A DNA stretch of 64,000 nt from Planctomycetota bacterium (GCA_003671025.1 QWPW01000008.1:1-64000); one strand, 5' to 3'; counted from the stretch's first letter, positions 8,517 to 18,517 are shown. The notes: generated by a model not told the origin, from the sequence alone. Numbers and translations are program-made.

Positions 8517-11507
8517 ATGCAATTTGAGCGTCCCATCTTCCTCTTGCTCGCGCTGCTGGTGCTGCCTGTGGTGTTGCTCGCGTGGCGAAGTCGAAACAGT
8601 GAAGAGCGCGGCAAATGGTGGTTGAGTTTGATTCTGCGGGCGATGGTGGTGTGCTTGCTCACACTCGCGTTGGCGCAACCGTCATGGGTGCGCCGCGGCG
8701 AAGCGCTCACCACGGCATTCGTGCTCGACCGCAGTCGTTCGATTCCTGTGCCGCTGCTCAAGCAGTCGCGCGACTTCGCGCAGGCACTCATCGAAGGCAA
8801 GCAAGATCCTGAAGATCGCGTGGCCGCGGTGAGCGTCGGACGCGATGCGGAGATTCTTTCGCAACCCGATACGCGCTCGATCGTTCCCGACGAAGAACAC
8901 GCGGGCAGTCGCGATGCGAGCAATCTCGCGGCGGGTTTGCGGCAGGCGCTTTCGATTCTTCCGCCCGATACCGCCAAACGCATCGTGCTCATTTCCGACG
9001 GCAACGAAAACGTGGGCAACGCGCTCGCCGAAGCAGAAGTCGCGCGCGCCAACGGAATTCCTATCGATGTCGTGCCCATCGAATACGAAGCGCCCAACGA
9101 AGTCGTCTTCGAGAATCTCAAAGCACCAACGCGCGCACGTCCTGGTCAAACCGCGGACTTGCGTTTGCTGTTGCGCAGTCAACGCGCCGCGCGCGGCACG
9201 GTATTTTTGCGCGAGAGCGGCCGCGCGATTGATCTCGATAGTGAAGCGGCGGGCGATGGACTCGCAGTTGATCTCGAGCCAGGCGCGCGCACGATTTCGA
9301 TTCCGTATCTTCTCGAAGGCGCAGGCACGCGACGATTCGAAGCGGTGTTCGAGCCCGCCGACGACGCGCAAGATGCGGTGCTGGAAAACAATCGCGCCAC
9401 GGCCATTACCTTCATCGATGGCACGGGATTGATCTTGGTCATCGACGCCGAGGGCGCAGAAGCAAGCGCGCCGCTGGTCAACGCGCTGCGCAGCAGTGAA
9501 CTCGAAGTGGTTGTGGAAACACCCGAAGCGTTGGCGCAAGGCGGCGGCTATCTCTCGGGCTTCGACTCGATTGTGTTGGTCAACATTCCGCGCTGGTCCA
9601 TCGACGGCGAGACCGATCGATTGCTGCGCGCGTATGTCCATGATCTTGGCGGAGGACTGCTCGTCGTTGGCGGCGATCAAAGTTTTGGCGCGGGTGGTTG
9701 GATCGATTCCGAAGTCGCGTCGGTGCTGCCAGTGAAACTCGATCCGCCCGCGACGCGACAAATGGTGCGCGGCGGATTGGCACTCATCGTGCACTCCTGC
9801 GAAATGCCGCAAGGAAACTACTGGGCGCAGCAAGTTTCCATCGCGGCGATCGAAGCGCTCACGCGACTTGACCTCATCGGCATCATCACGTTTGTCAGCG
9901 GACCAACCTGGGCGCACACGCTGCAAGAAGCGGGGGACAAGAGTCGCGCCATCGCGGCGGCGCGCGCGATGGTGGTCGGTGACATGTTCGACTTTGATGG
10001 CGCCGTGGACATGGCGGTGACGGCGTTGCTCAACTCCAAAGCGGGTCAGCGACACATCATCATCGTCTCTGATGGCGACCCTTCGCCGCCGAGTCAAGCG
10101 ACGATGGCCAAGGCGCTCGCGGCGAAAGTCACCATCACTACGGTCATGGTGTCGGGTCACGGCACGGCGCAGGACTACGTGAACATGAAGTACACCGCCG
10201 AGACTTCGGGCGGACGTTTCTATGAAGTGACGAACCCGAAATCGCTGCCCAAGATTTTCACCAAAGAGGCGTCGGTGGTTTCGCGTTCGCTGTTGGTTGA
10301 AGGCGAGTTTCAACCGGTGATTTCTCCCAGCGTGACTGGACCGTTGCGCGCAATCACGGGAGTTCCGGGGCTTTCAGGCTATGTGCTGACCATGCCGCGC
10401 GGCGGATTGTCGCAAGTCGAAATCAGCAACAGCACTGCCGAAGGCGTCGATCCGATTTACGCGTACTGGAATCATGGACTCGGCCGCTGCATCGCGTTCA
10501 CCTCCGACGCGGGAACGCGTTGGACTAAGAGTTGGACTGCGTGGGGCGAGTATCGCGCGTTCTGGGAGCAGTCGGTGCGTTGGCTGCTTCGTCCGCCAGC
10601 GCCGAACAACGCGCAAGTGCGCACGCGCGTGGAAGGCGAACTCGCCATCGTCGATCTTGAAGCGAGCGACGCGAGTGGCGGATTCGCCAACGGCCTCGAG
10701 CCCACCGCGATGGCAGTCGAACCTGATGGCAGCACGCGCGCGCTCAACACGGTGCAAGTTGGACCGGGTCGTTGGCGGGTTGAGTTTCCTGTCACCCAAG
10801 CGGGTTCGTATCTGGTGAGTTTCAGTCTCGGTTCAATTGGAGGCGAACGCAGCGCTTCGGTGCAAGCATCAGTGAGCGTTCCCTATCCCAAAGAATTTCG
10901 CACCGTGCGCGACAATCGCGCGCTGCTGGAACAGATCGCAGAGAAGACCGGCGGACGCGTGCTGAGCATGAGCAACCCTGCGGGCATCGATGCGTTCTTG
11001 CGCGAAGGTCTTCCTGTTCCACAAAGCGCGCGACGCATGTGGGATTTGATGGCGATCATCGCGGCGGCGTTGTTCTTGTGTGATGTCGCGGTGCGTCGAT
11101 TGGCCATTGATTGGAGTGGCGCGCGCAAAGCCGCCGCCGATGCAGTGGCACGGCGCGAGGTGGGCGATGGCTCCGTGCAAGCGTGGAAAAAAGCGCGCGC
11201 GAATGCGTCTTCGCAGCGAGTCGAATCCAACTCGACGCAAACCGCGCAAGCAGCGCGTGACGCGCAATCGATGCGCGACTCGTTGAGCAAGGGACCAGCG
11301 CTTGATGTGCGTGGTGAACTCAAAAGTGGCGGCGCGAGCAACGATGCGAAGAAATCTTCTTCGACAACCGACAGCGACGCGTCGAGTGATCCAAGCGGTG
11401 CGTCGCCCGCCGCGGAAGAAACCACGTCGCGTTTGTTGCGCGCGAAGCGTCGCGCGGGCGGTTCGCAAGAGCCCGATTCGCCTGATGGAGAAGATCGTGG
11501 CCGCTGA
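8517..11507 (+). CDS. Large VWA-domain membrane protein (BatA-like N-terminus, glutamine-amidotransferase-like domain)
   Basis: A 996-residue membrane protein. The N-terminus has two hydrophobic helices (LLLALLVLPVVLL and the next near residue 40-60), as in aerotolerance-type BatA proteins. A VWA domain follows with the metal-site motif DRSRS near residue 75. A domain near 300-400 contains GGGLLVVGGDQSFGAGG, typical of the class I glutamine-amidotransferase-like fold found in these proteins without the catalytic Cys. A second VWA-like fold runs about 420-590. A C-terminal helix near 845-865 is followed by a polar Ser/Arg-rich tail. In MoxR systems such proteins are thought to act as MoxR substrates or partners in the periplasm. 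The 3' end overlaps the moxR start. Confidence 0.82.
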   Translation: MQFERPIFLLLALLVLPVVLLAWRSRNSEERGKWWLSLILRAMVVCLLTLALAQPSWVRRGEALTTAFVLDRSRSIPVPLLKQSRDFAQALIEGKQDPEDRVAAVSVGRDAEILSQPDTRSIVPDEEHAGSRDASNLAAGLRQALSILPPDTAKRIVLISDGNENVGNALAEAEVARANGIPIDVVPIEYEAPNEVVFENLKAPTRARPGQTADLRLLLRSQRAARGTVFLRESGRAIDLDSEAAGDGLAVDLEPGARTISIPYLLEGAGTRRFEAVFEPADDAQDAVLENNRATAITFIDGTGLILVIDAEGAEASAPLVNALRSSELEVVVETPEALAQGGGYLSGFDSIVLVNIPRWSIDGETDRLLRAYVHDLGGGLLVVGGDQSFGAGGWIDSEVASVLPVKLDPPATRQMVRGGLALIVHSCEMPQGNYWAQQVSIAAIEALTRLDLIGIITFVSGPTWAHTLQEAGDKSRAIAAARAMVVGDMFDFDGAVDMAVTALLNSKAGQRHIIIVSDGDPSPPSQATMAKALAAKVTITTVMVSGHGTAQDYVNMKYTAETSGGRFYEVTNPKSLPKIFTKEASVVSRSLLVEGEFQPVISPSVTGPLRAITGVPGLSGYVLTMPRGGLSQVEISNSTAEGVDPIYAYWNHGLGRCIAFTSDAGTRWTKSWTAWGEYRAFWEQSVRWLLRPPAPNNAQVRTRVEGELAIVDLEASDASGGFANGLEPTAMAVEPDGSTRALNTVQVGPGRWRVEFPVTQAGSYLVSFSLGSIGGERSASVQASVSVPYPKEFRTVRDNRALLEQIAEKTGGRVLSMSNPAGIDAFLREGLPVPQSARRMWDLMAIIAAALFLCDVAVRRLAIDWSGARKAAADAVARREVGDGSVQAWKKARANASSQRVESNSTQTAQAARDAQSMRDSLSKGPALDVRGELKSGGASNDAKKSSSTTDSDASSDPSGASPAAEETTSRLLRAKRRAGGSQEPDSPDGEDRGR

Positions 11508-12675
11508 TCCTGCGTCGACGAACCCGTCTTCTCTTGGCGCGCAAGGCGCACTCGGCGCGCTCAACGACGAAGTCGCGCAGCTCGATCACGCAGGCATCGA
11601 TGACGTGGCGCAAGCGCGCCGCCGATGCGAAGCGTTTCGTCGCGTGTTCACCAAGCTCCGCACCGAAGTCGGACGCACACTCGTTGGCCAACAAGAAGTC
11701 GTCGACCTCACATTGGTCACGCTCTTCGCCAACGGACATCTCCTCCTCGAAGGCGTGCCTGGCTTAGGCAAGACGCTGCTGGTGCGCACACTCGCGGCAG
11801 CGACGGGGTTAGGGTTTTCCCGCATTCAATTCACGCCCGACGTGATGCCTGCAGACATCACCGGCACAAACATCTTGGTGGACAACGAGGCGACCAATCG
11901 ACGCGAGATTGGTTTTCGTCGCGGGCCAATCTTCGCCGAGTTGGTGTTGGCCGACGAAATCAATCGCGCGAGCCCGAAGACGCAATCGGCGCTGCTCGAG
12001 GCGATGCAAGAACGCGCCGTGACCGTGGGCGGCGAAACGCGCGCGCTCGGTCGGCCGTTCCTCGTGATGGCCACCCAGAATCCCATCGAACAAGAGGGCA
12101 CGTATCCGCTGCCCGAAGCGCAACTCGATCGATTTCTGCTCAAGGTCGATGTGCCGCAACCTGATCGCGAAACGCTGCGCACGATCCTCGAGCGCACCAC
12201 CGTCGCCGACATGGTGCTGCCCGCGCAAGTGGTCGATGCGGCCACGATCATCGCCGCGCAGAAACTCGCGCGGCGCATCCCGATGGCCAGCGAAGTGCAA
12301 GATTGGATCGTGCGCTTGATCTTGGCCACCCATCCCGATGGCGAGTATTCCACGCCGGAAATCAGTCGCCTCATTCGCATCGGCGCCAGCCCGCGCGCCG
12401 CGCAATCGATCGCCACCTGTGCGCGGGTGGTCGCGCTGATGGCGGGGCGATACGCGGTCTCGTTCGAAGACGTGCGCAAAGTCGCGCGTTCGGCGCTGCG
12501 TCACCGCATTCATCGTTCGTTCGAGGCTGAAGCCGACGGAATCAGCAACGACGAAATTGCGCGGCGCATTGTTCGCACCACGCCCACCGAGTTTCACGCG
12601 CGCACCAGTCAGGCGCGTGTGAGTGCGCGCGATGCTCATGCACCCAACAGCAGCCCGCGTGGGAGCATGAAGTGA
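11485..12675 (+). CDS. MoxR-family AAA+ ATPase
   Basis: A 396-residue AAA+ ATPase. It has Walker A GVPGLGKT near residue 88, Walker B LVLADEINRA near 150, and the MoxR sequence QNPIEQEGTYPLPEAQLDRF with the arginine-finger region after it. MoxR proteins work as chaperone-like ATPases with VWA proteins; the genes on both sides here are exactly such partners. ATG 11485 (or GTG 11497) is chosen because the ORF-track start at 11302 only reads the overlapping upstream gene in a wrong frame. The start lies inside the end of the VWA gene, and the stop overlaps the DUF58 start codon by one base, so expression is coupled. Confidence 0.93.
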   Translation: MEKIVAADPASTNPSSLGAQGALGALNDEVAQLDHAGIDDVAQARRRCEAFRRVFTKLRTEVGRTLVGQQEVVDLTLVTLFANGHLLLEGVPGLGKTLLVRTLAAATGLGFSRIQFTPDVMPADITGTNILVDNEATNRREIGFRRGPIFAELVLADEINRASPKTQSALLEAMQERAVTVGGETRALGRPFLVMATQNPIEQEGTYPLPEAQLDRFLLKVDVPQPDRETLRTILERTTVADMVLPAQVVDAATIIAAQKLARRIPMASEVQDWIVRLILATHPDGEYSTPEISRLIRIGASPRAAQSIATCARVVALMAGRYAVSFEDVRKVARSALRHRIHRSFEAEADGISNDEIARRIVRTTPTEFHARTSQARVSARDAHAPNSSPRGSMK

Positions 12676-13589
12676 TGGAAGTGCGACCACTGCGCAAACT
12701 CGATGAGTTGCTCGACTCCAAGTTGATGGCCAAGCTCGACGCCATCGATGTGATGAGTCGCAAGATCTTTTCCGGAAAGCTGCAAGGCGAGCGTCGTTCC
12801 AAGCGTCGCGGCCAGAGCGTTGAGTTCGCTGACTTTCGTCCCTACTCCCACGGCGACGATTTGCGTTTCGTGGACTGGAACATCTACGGCCGCCTCGATC
12901 GACTCTTCCTCAAGATGTTTCTCGAAGAAGAAGATCTCTCATTGGTCATAGCCATCGACACCAGCGCGTCGATGCGCGCGGGAAATCCCGATGCCTTTGA
13001 TTACGCGCGTCGCGTGGCCATGGCGCTCGCCTATGTCGGACTGGTTAATCAACACCGCGTGTCGCTGGTGGGATTTTCGCAAGGTCGCATCGAACGCGCG
13101 ACCAACATTCGCGGTCGTCGCAAAGCATCCGACGTTGCGCAGTGGTTGCTCAAACTCGAACCCAGCGGCGTATCGGGATTCGAAGAAGCGATGCGCGTCA
13201 TCGGCACGTCGCGCAGCGGTCGCGGCGTGATGGTGATGCTCTCTGACTTTCTCTTTCCCGAGGGTTTCGAAAAGGGATTGGCCATGGTCGCGGGCCGCGG
13301 CTTCGACATGTTCGCGCTGCAGATTTTGGCGCCGCAAGTTGCGGATCCTTCGCGCGAAGGCGGAATCACCGGCGACGTGTTGCTCGTCGACAGCGAGACT
13401 GGACTCGAAACCGAAGTGACAGTGACGCCTGAGTTGTTGCGCCTCTATCGCGATCGACTCGATCGTCTGTGCGGAGCACTGCGCGGCTACTGCACGCGCC
13501 GCGACATCGTGCACATGGTGGTCGAGAGTTCGACGCCAGTGGAAACGCTGATGCTCGAGTATCTCCGTCGACGAGGGTTGCTGCGATGA
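12675..13589 (+). CDS. DUF58 / VWA-like protein
   Basis: A 304-residue protein of the DUF58 family, the usual companion of MoxR. The diagnostic block is near residues 50-75: SVEFADFRPYSHGDDLRFVDW. A VWA-like fold begins at about residue 95 with the metal-site motif DTSASM. There is no signal peptide or membrane segment, so it is probably cytoplasmic or peripheral. ATG 12675 is chosen; it shares one base with the moxR stop (TGATG). The last codons overlap the ATG of the next gene, continuing the tight coupling. Confidence 0.92.
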   Translation: MEVRPLRKLDELLDSKLMAKLDAIDVMSRKIFSGKLQGERRSKRRGQSVEFADFRPYSHGDDLRFVDWNIYGRLDRLFLKMFLEEEDLSLVIAIDTSASMRAGNPDAFDYARRVAMALAYVGLVNQHRVSLVGFSQGRIERATNIRGRRKASDVAQWLLKLEPSGVSGFEEAMRVIGTSRSGRGVMVMLSDFLFPEGFEKGLAMVAGRGFDMFALQILAPQVADPSREGGITGDVLLVDSETGLETEVTVTPELLRLYRDRLDRLCGALRGYCTRRDIVHMVVESSTPVETLMLEYLRRRGLLR

Positions 13590-15721
13590 ATCACGTCGCA
13601 TCACTCTTGGTCGCAACGATGAGCACGAGCATTGATGCGTCGCTCAACCAAAGTCTCGCGTTGCTTTCACCCACCCTCGCAATGACCTGGGTCACACCCG
13701 TGGCGGGAGCGATCTTGGGCGCTTCGGTGTTGGCGCCGCTGATTGCGTTGTGGTTTCTCAAACTCCGTCGCAAACGTCGCGTGGTGTCGAGCACCTTGTT
13801 GTGGTCACGTTCGCTCGCGGATTTGCGCGCCAACGCGCCGTTTCAACGACTGCGCATGAGTTGGCTGCTACTGCTGCAAATCCTCGCGGTGTGCGCAATC
13901 GCATTCGCGTTGGCCCAACCCGAAGCGGAGGGCTTCGGCAGTTCCGGCGGACGACATGTCATTCTCATTGATCGCTCCGCGAGCATGAATGCGATCGAAG
14001 GCGACGCGACGACGGATGCGAGCAGCGACGCAAGCACGACCAGCAACGCAACTGAAGACCCCACACGCTCGCGACTCGCGTTAGCCAAAGTTGCCGCGAA
14101 GGCGCGCGTTGATGAGTTGCTCGGCGGCGGTTGGTTTTCCGCGCGCGCATCCGATGTCATGGTGGTGACCTTTGGCGCACGCGCGGAGATTCGTGCGCCC
14201 TTCACCGATTCGGTGGCCACGCTGCACAGCGCCATCGATGCGATCACGCCTACCGACGAAGCAACCGCGCTCGCCGAAGCGCTCGAACTTTCGCGCGCCT
14301 TCACCACCAACGATCGTCCCGATGAAACCGCCACTGCGCTGCGCGAAGCACCGCCGACCATCGAATTGTTTTCTGATGGACGCCTCAACGATCTCGACAA
14401 GCTCGCGATGCGCGAAGGTGAAGACATCGTCTATCACCGCGTTGGTTCCGCGTCACGCAATCTCGCCGTTGCCGCGATCAGCGCCGAGCGCCCGCCGGAC
14501 TCGCAGAACCAAATCCAAGTGTTCGCCGCAGTGGTGAATCCCACAATGGTCCCAGCGCGCGCCACCCTGCACCTCGCCGTCGACGGCACGGTGCGTGCGA
14601 TGACTCCCGCGCCCATCGAGATTCCCGCAGGAATCGAACTCGACGGCGAGTTCATCGCGGGACGCACGCAAGTGGTATTTCGTCCCATCGAACAGCCCAA
14701 CAACGCATCGATCGAAGTCGCGATTATCGAAGATGACGCGCTGCGCGTCGATGACTCCGCAGTCGTCGTCGTCGCGCCAGCGAAACAACTCGCAGTGCTC
14801 CATGTCGGTGCGGGCGGATTTCTCGTGCGCACGCTGCTCGAAGGATTGCCCATCGCGCGCTTCGCCTCGGTCACGCTCGGTGAATACGAAGCGCTCATCG
14901 AGAGCGGCACCACCAACACATGGGACGTGGTTGTGCTCGATGGCGTCGCGCCGAAAGCACTGCCATCTGGCCGCTACTTCGCCATCGGCGTCGTGCCTCC
15001 CATCGATGGGCTTACTGCATTTGGAAATCACAGCGACGTCTATCCGCGCTTGGTGCGCGACGAGCATCCGCTGTTTCGCCAAGCGGGACTCGATGAGTTG
15101 TTCGTCTCCAAGAGCATCGCCGTGCAAGCGGATCGCCGCTTTCAAACGCTCGCCGACAGCGCGCAAGGCGGACTGATCCTCACGCTCGATCGATCGGATC
15201 TCCATCTGGTGTTGGTCGCGTTTGATCCGCTCGATTCCAATTGGCCGTTCCAACGTTCGTTCGTGAATTTCTTCGCCAACGCGATCGACTACCTCGGCCG
15301 CGCGGGCGACGCAGTGACGGGGCGCACGCTCACGCCGGGCGACGCCATTGCGGCGCGACTTCCCGCGGGCAGTCGCGATGGTGTGCTCACGCTTCCTGAT
15401 GGCGCGACCACGTCGGTGACGATTGCTCCCGATGGCAGCGCGTCATGGGGACCAGTGCTGCGCGCGGGTTTGTATCGCTTGGGCTATCTCGTCGCCGGGC
15501 GTGATGCACGCGAGACGCTTCTCATCGCGGTGAACATCACCGATCCCGCGGAGAGCCGCATCGAACCGCGCGCCGAATTAGATTTTGGCACGAGCACCGT
15601 TCAAGGCGTCGACGTCGCCGTCTCGCGCCGCGGCGCACTGTGGCCGTGGGTGCTCGCTCTGGGTCTGCTGCTGGTACTCACCGAATGGTGGTACTACCAA
15701 CGACAGATTCGGCTGGGGTGA
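13586..15721 (+). CDS. BatA-type VWA membrane protein
   Basis: A 711-residue membrane protein. Two N-terminal helices (residues 33-55 and 92-110) flank the basic loop KLRRKRR, the normal layout of BatA/aerotolerance N-terminal domains. The VWA domain that follows has DRSASM near residue 130, with an Asp/Thr/Ser-rich insert just after it. A long periplasmic region and one last helix (WVLALGLLLVLTEWW) close the protein. The start is ATG 13586, which overlaps the DUF58 stop; the ORF-track start at 13469 is not needed. This is the last gene of the cluster. The gap 15722-15938 shows no gene and no clear terminator. Confidence 0.85.
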   Translation: MNHVASLLVATMSTSIDASLNQSLALLSPTLAMTWVTPVAGAILGASVLAPLIALWFLKLRRKRRVVSSTLLWSRSLADLRANAPFQRLRMSWLLLLQILAVCAIAFALAQPEAEGFGSSGGRHVILIDRSASMNAIEGDATTDASSDASTTSNATEDPTRSRLALAKVAAKARVDELLGGGWFSARASDVMVVTFGARAEIRAPFTDSVATLHSAIDAITPTDEATALAEALELSRAFTTNDRPDETATALREAPPTIELFSDGRLNDLDKLAMREGEDIVYHRVGSASRNLAVAAISAERPPDSQNQIQVFAAVVNPTMVPARATLHLAVDGTVRAMTPAPIEIPAGIELDGEFIAGRTQVVFRPIEQPNNASIEVAIIEDDALRVDDSAVVVVAPAKQLAVLHVGAGGFLVRTLLEGLPIARFASVTLGEYEALIESGTTNTWDVVVLDGVAPKALPSGRYFAIGVVPPIDGLTAFGNHSDVYPRLVRDEHPLFRQAGLDELFVSKSIAVQADRRFQTLADSAQGGLILTLDRSDLHLVLVAFDPLDSNWPFQRSFVNFFANAIDYLGRAGDAVTGRTLTPGDAIAARLPAGSRDGVLTLPDGATTSVTIAPDGSASWGPVLRAGLYRLGYLVAGRDARETLLIAVNITDPAESRIEPRAELDFGTSTVQGVDVAVSRRGALWPWVLALGLLLVLTEWWYYQRQIRLG

Positions 15722-15938
15722 CGCGCGGGTTGATCAGCCGTGTGCGAGGGTTCCATGGGGCAACGCTCGGCCAACGCGCGTCACATGTCGTGGACATCAC
15801 CCGCGTGGTCTACGCCGCGGACGAGTGAAACCGCACGCCGACCGCGTGCGCGACGCGCCTTGATGGTGTCAAGGCTCGGGTTCCCGTCTTTGCCGAGCGC
15901 CTTATCGAGGCTCACTCGGCTCTCATCACTCTCATCAC

Positions 15939-17843
15939 TCACCCGCGCTTCGCTTCAATCGTCGCCCATCGGGTGTACAGCCGCGTCACTTCGGCGTGCG
16001 CCGTGGCGAGCACCTCGCATGCTTTCGCGTACGCCGCGTGATCGGCGAGCAACTTGGGGTCGTTGATTTGTGCTTCCAAGTCGGCGGCTTTTGCTTCGGC
16101 GGTGGAGATTGATTTCTCCATGTTGTCGCTTTCGCGTTGCTCGTTGTAGGAAAGTTTTTTCTTGGGCGCGTTGCTACTCGGAGTGCTCGCGGCCTTGGCC
16201 ACCGTCACTGCGATTGGTTTCGCGCTGGGTTTCGTGGCAGGAGTGGCCGCGCGCGCAATCGGCGTGGCGACGTGATTCTCAAACTCATGCAACACGCGCA
16301 GCGCTTGCGGCAAACTGGCAACGACGCGCGGCACTCCGTCGGGCGCGCCGAGGACCACGATGCGTGAAGCGAGACGACTGAGCATCGCGCGATCATGGGT
16401 GACGAGTAGCGTCGCGCCGGCGAATCCTTCGACGGCGTCTTCGAGCACTTCGAGTGTGGGGATGTCGAGATCGTTCGTCGGTTCGTCGAGGACCAAGATG
16501 TCGGCGGGATCGAGCATCATGCGTGCGACGTGCGCGCGTGCGAGTTCGCCGCCAGAGAGCATCGAAACTTGTTGCAGCAGTTGTTCGTCGCGGAACAAAA
16601 ATCGGCGGCTCCACGCGGTGACGTGCATCTCGACATCGCGAAAGCGCACCTTGTCGCCAAAGGGCGCGATCGCTTCGCTGAGCAATGTGCCCACCGGAAA
16701 CTCGCTTCGTGTTTGCGTCATCGATGCCACGCGAGGCGCGGGATCGGCGCGCTTGACAGTGCCCACATCAGGCGCGAGTTCACCCAACAACACACGCAGC
16801 ATCGTGGTCTTGCCCGAACCGTTGGGGCCCATGAGTCCGATGCATTCGCCGGGCACAACTTCGATATCGAAATCTTGGAACAGTCGACGGCCACCCATCG
16901 ACTTGGCCACGCCTGTGGCGACCAGCAATTTGCGCGTTTTTCGGCCGCTGGCGTTGAAATCAAGACCAGCACTGGTGGGTGCCGCGGCGGCGTTGCGTGA
17001 TGCGATCGACGAAAGTTCATCGCGGCGCTCGGAGCTCTCTTCGATGCGCCCCTTGGCTTTGGTGCGACGCGCCTTCGCGCCGCGCAACAACCATCGCGTG
17101 TCTTCACGCACTTCGTTCGCCAGCGACGCTTCGGCGCGCGCTTGCATCTGAAGAAACTCGCCGCGACGGCGACGAAACTCGGTGTAGTTTCCATCGACCG
17201 AAAGTGTGCCTTCGGGATACGCGCGCGAAAGTTCGACGATGCGCGTGGCGCAGTTCTCGAGGAACACTCGATCATGGGTGACGAAGATCACTGCGCGTGC
17301 GCGCAAGTCCTGACTACCGCGCAGCAGGAACTCTTCCAACCACTCGAGTCCTTCGACGTCGAGATGGTTGGTCGGCTCATCGAGATAGAGAATGTCGGGA
17401 GTTCCACCAGCAGACGCCAATGCGCATGCGATGGAGAGTCGTTTCTTCCAACCACCGGAAAGACTCTCGGCCACTTGATCCATGCGCGCGTCGTCGAAAC
17501 CAACTTTGCCCAGCACGACTGCGGCGAGAACTTCGGCCTCATGAATATCGCCATGAACACTCGCGCAACCCATCGCCGCCGAGGCGCACGCGGCGCGCGG
17601 AGTGATGCCCGCACCGAAGTCATCGCGCTGCGGAACATAGACCGTGACGGTTCCACGTGGCGCGCGAATGAGTCCGTCATCGGGCTCTTCACGCGAGGCC
17701 AGCATGCGTAACAGCGTCGACTTGCCCGAGCCGTTTGGCCCGATCATGCCGATGCGTTCGCCCTCATCGATCGAGAGGCACACTCCAGAGAAAAGTTCGC
17801 GTAAACCGTGGGATTTCGAGAGATCACGAGCAGTTAGCAACAC
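15939..17843 (-). CDS. ABC-F family ATPase (Uup-like)
   Basis: A 634-residue soluble protein with two ABC domains and no membrane segments, as in ABC-F translation factors. It has Walker A GPNGSGKST near residue 38 and GPNGSGKTT near 350, signatures LSGGWKK and LSGGELAR, and Walker B ILYLDEPTNHLD and ILVLDEPTNDLD. A C-terminal tail with a Lys/Ala/Pro linker and a coiled coil (NMEKSISTAEAKAADLEAQI) matches Uup-type proteins, which act on ribosomes or branched DNA. The start is GTG 17843, just after a GGAG ribosome site; the ORF-track start at 17993 lies inside the upstream gene. The 5' end overlaps the CoA-transferase gene by 10 bases. Confidence 0.88.
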   Translation of the reverse strand: MLLTARDLSKSHGLRELFSGVCLSIDEGERIGMIGPNGSGKSTLLRMLASREEPDDGLIRAPRGTVTVYVPQRDDFGAGITPRAACASAAMGCASVHGDIHEAEVLAAVVLGKVGFDDARMDQVAESLSGGWKKRLSIACALASAGGTPDILYLDEPTNHLDVEGLEWLEEFLLRGSQDLRARAVIFVTHDRVFLENCATRIVELSRAYPEGTLSVDGNYTEFRRRRGEFLQMQARAEASLANEVREDTRWLLRGAKARRTKAKGRIEESSERRDELSSIASRNAAAAPTSAGLDFNASGRKTRKLLVATGVAKSMGGRRLFQDFDIEVVPGECIGLMGPNGSGKTTMLRVLLGELAPDVGTVKRADPAPRVASMTQTRSEFPVGTLLSEAIAPFGDKVRFRDVEMHVTAWSRRFLFRDEQLLQQVSMLSGGELARAHVARMMLDPADILVLDEPTNDLDIPTLEVLEDAVEGFAGATLLVTHDRAMLSRLASRIVVLGAPDGVPRVVASLPQALRVLHEFENHVATPIARAATPATKPSAKPIAVTVAKAASTPSSNAPKKKLSYNEQRESDNMEKSISTAEAKAADLEAQINDPKLLADHAAYAKACEVLATAHAEVTRLYTRWATIEAKRG

Positions 17844-18517
17844 GAAACAACTCCGACTGTCCCGACGTGATCGGGTACAAAAATTTCTGCAGTAGTCTTG
17901 GCCAGCACTTCTTCGACAGAGACACCGGGCGCGAGTTCTTTGAGCACGAAGCGATGATGACTTGGATTGGACTTGTCCATCTCGAGCACGCACAGTTCGG
18001 TGATCACCATGTCAATACAACGGCGACCGGTGAGCGGAAGCGTGCACTGGGGAATGATCTTCGACTCGCCGCGTTTGTTCGCGTGTTCCATCATCACCAC
18101 CACGCGCTTCACGCCCGCGACCAGATCCATCGCGCCGCCCATGCCTTTGACGAGTTTGCCGGGGATCATCCAGTTGGCGATGTCGCCCTCTTGCGAAACT
18201 TCCATGGCGCCGAGGATGGCGAGATCAATGTGTCCGCCGCGAATCATCGCGAAACTGTCGGCGCTGGAAAAGTACGAATGCCCTGCGACTCCGGTCACCG
18301 TTTGCTTGCCCGCGTTGATGAGATCGGCGTCGACTTCATCGTCGTAAGGAAATGGTCCCATGCCCAGTAAGCCGTTTTCGGATTGCAGCCATACGGTCAT
18401 CCCTGAGGGGACATAGTTGGCGACCAGGGTGGGCATTCCGATCCCGAGGTTTACATAGAAACCATCGCGGAGTTCTTGCGCGGCGCGTTGCGCAATTTGA
18501 GTTCGATCGAGCGGCAT
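17834..18517 (-). CDS. CoA-transferase, beta subunit (3-oxoacid/acetate type)
   Basis: A 227-residue subunit B of a family I CoA-transferase such as succinyl-CoA:3-oxoacid CoA-transferase. The catalytic-glutamate motif SENGLLGMG lies near residue 46, preceded by NLGIGMPT, and the family motif GGAMDLVAG lies near 128. These enzymes need a separate alpha subunit, but none lies in this window; upstream is an aldehyde dehydrogenase on the other strand and downstream is an ABC-F ATPase. The alpha gene must be elsewhere, or the protein has another partner. A TATCAT hexamer lies nine bases before the ATG. Confidence 0.9.
   Translation of the reverse strand: MPLDRTQIAQRAAQELRDGFYVNLGIGMPTLVANYVPSGMTVWLQSENGLLGMGPFPYDDEVDADLINAGKQTVTGVAGHSYFSSADSFAMIRGGHIDLAILGAMEVSQEGDIANWMIPGKLVKGMGGAMDLVAGVKRVVVMMEHANKRGESKIIPQCTLPLTGRRCIDMVITELCVLEMDKSNPSHHRFVLKELAPGVSVEEVLAKTTAEIFVPDHVGTVGVVSCC

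Noticed and set aside
8682-10313. 543-residue reverse-strand ORF
   Set aside because: It lies wholly opposite the VWA gene. Its composition (His/Arg-rich, no motifs) is that of a high-GC shadow frame.
11302-11484. N-terminal extension of MoxR in the ORF track
   Set aside because: It reads the 3' end of the VWA gene in another frame and gives a basic, motif-free leader. MoxR homology begins well after 11485.
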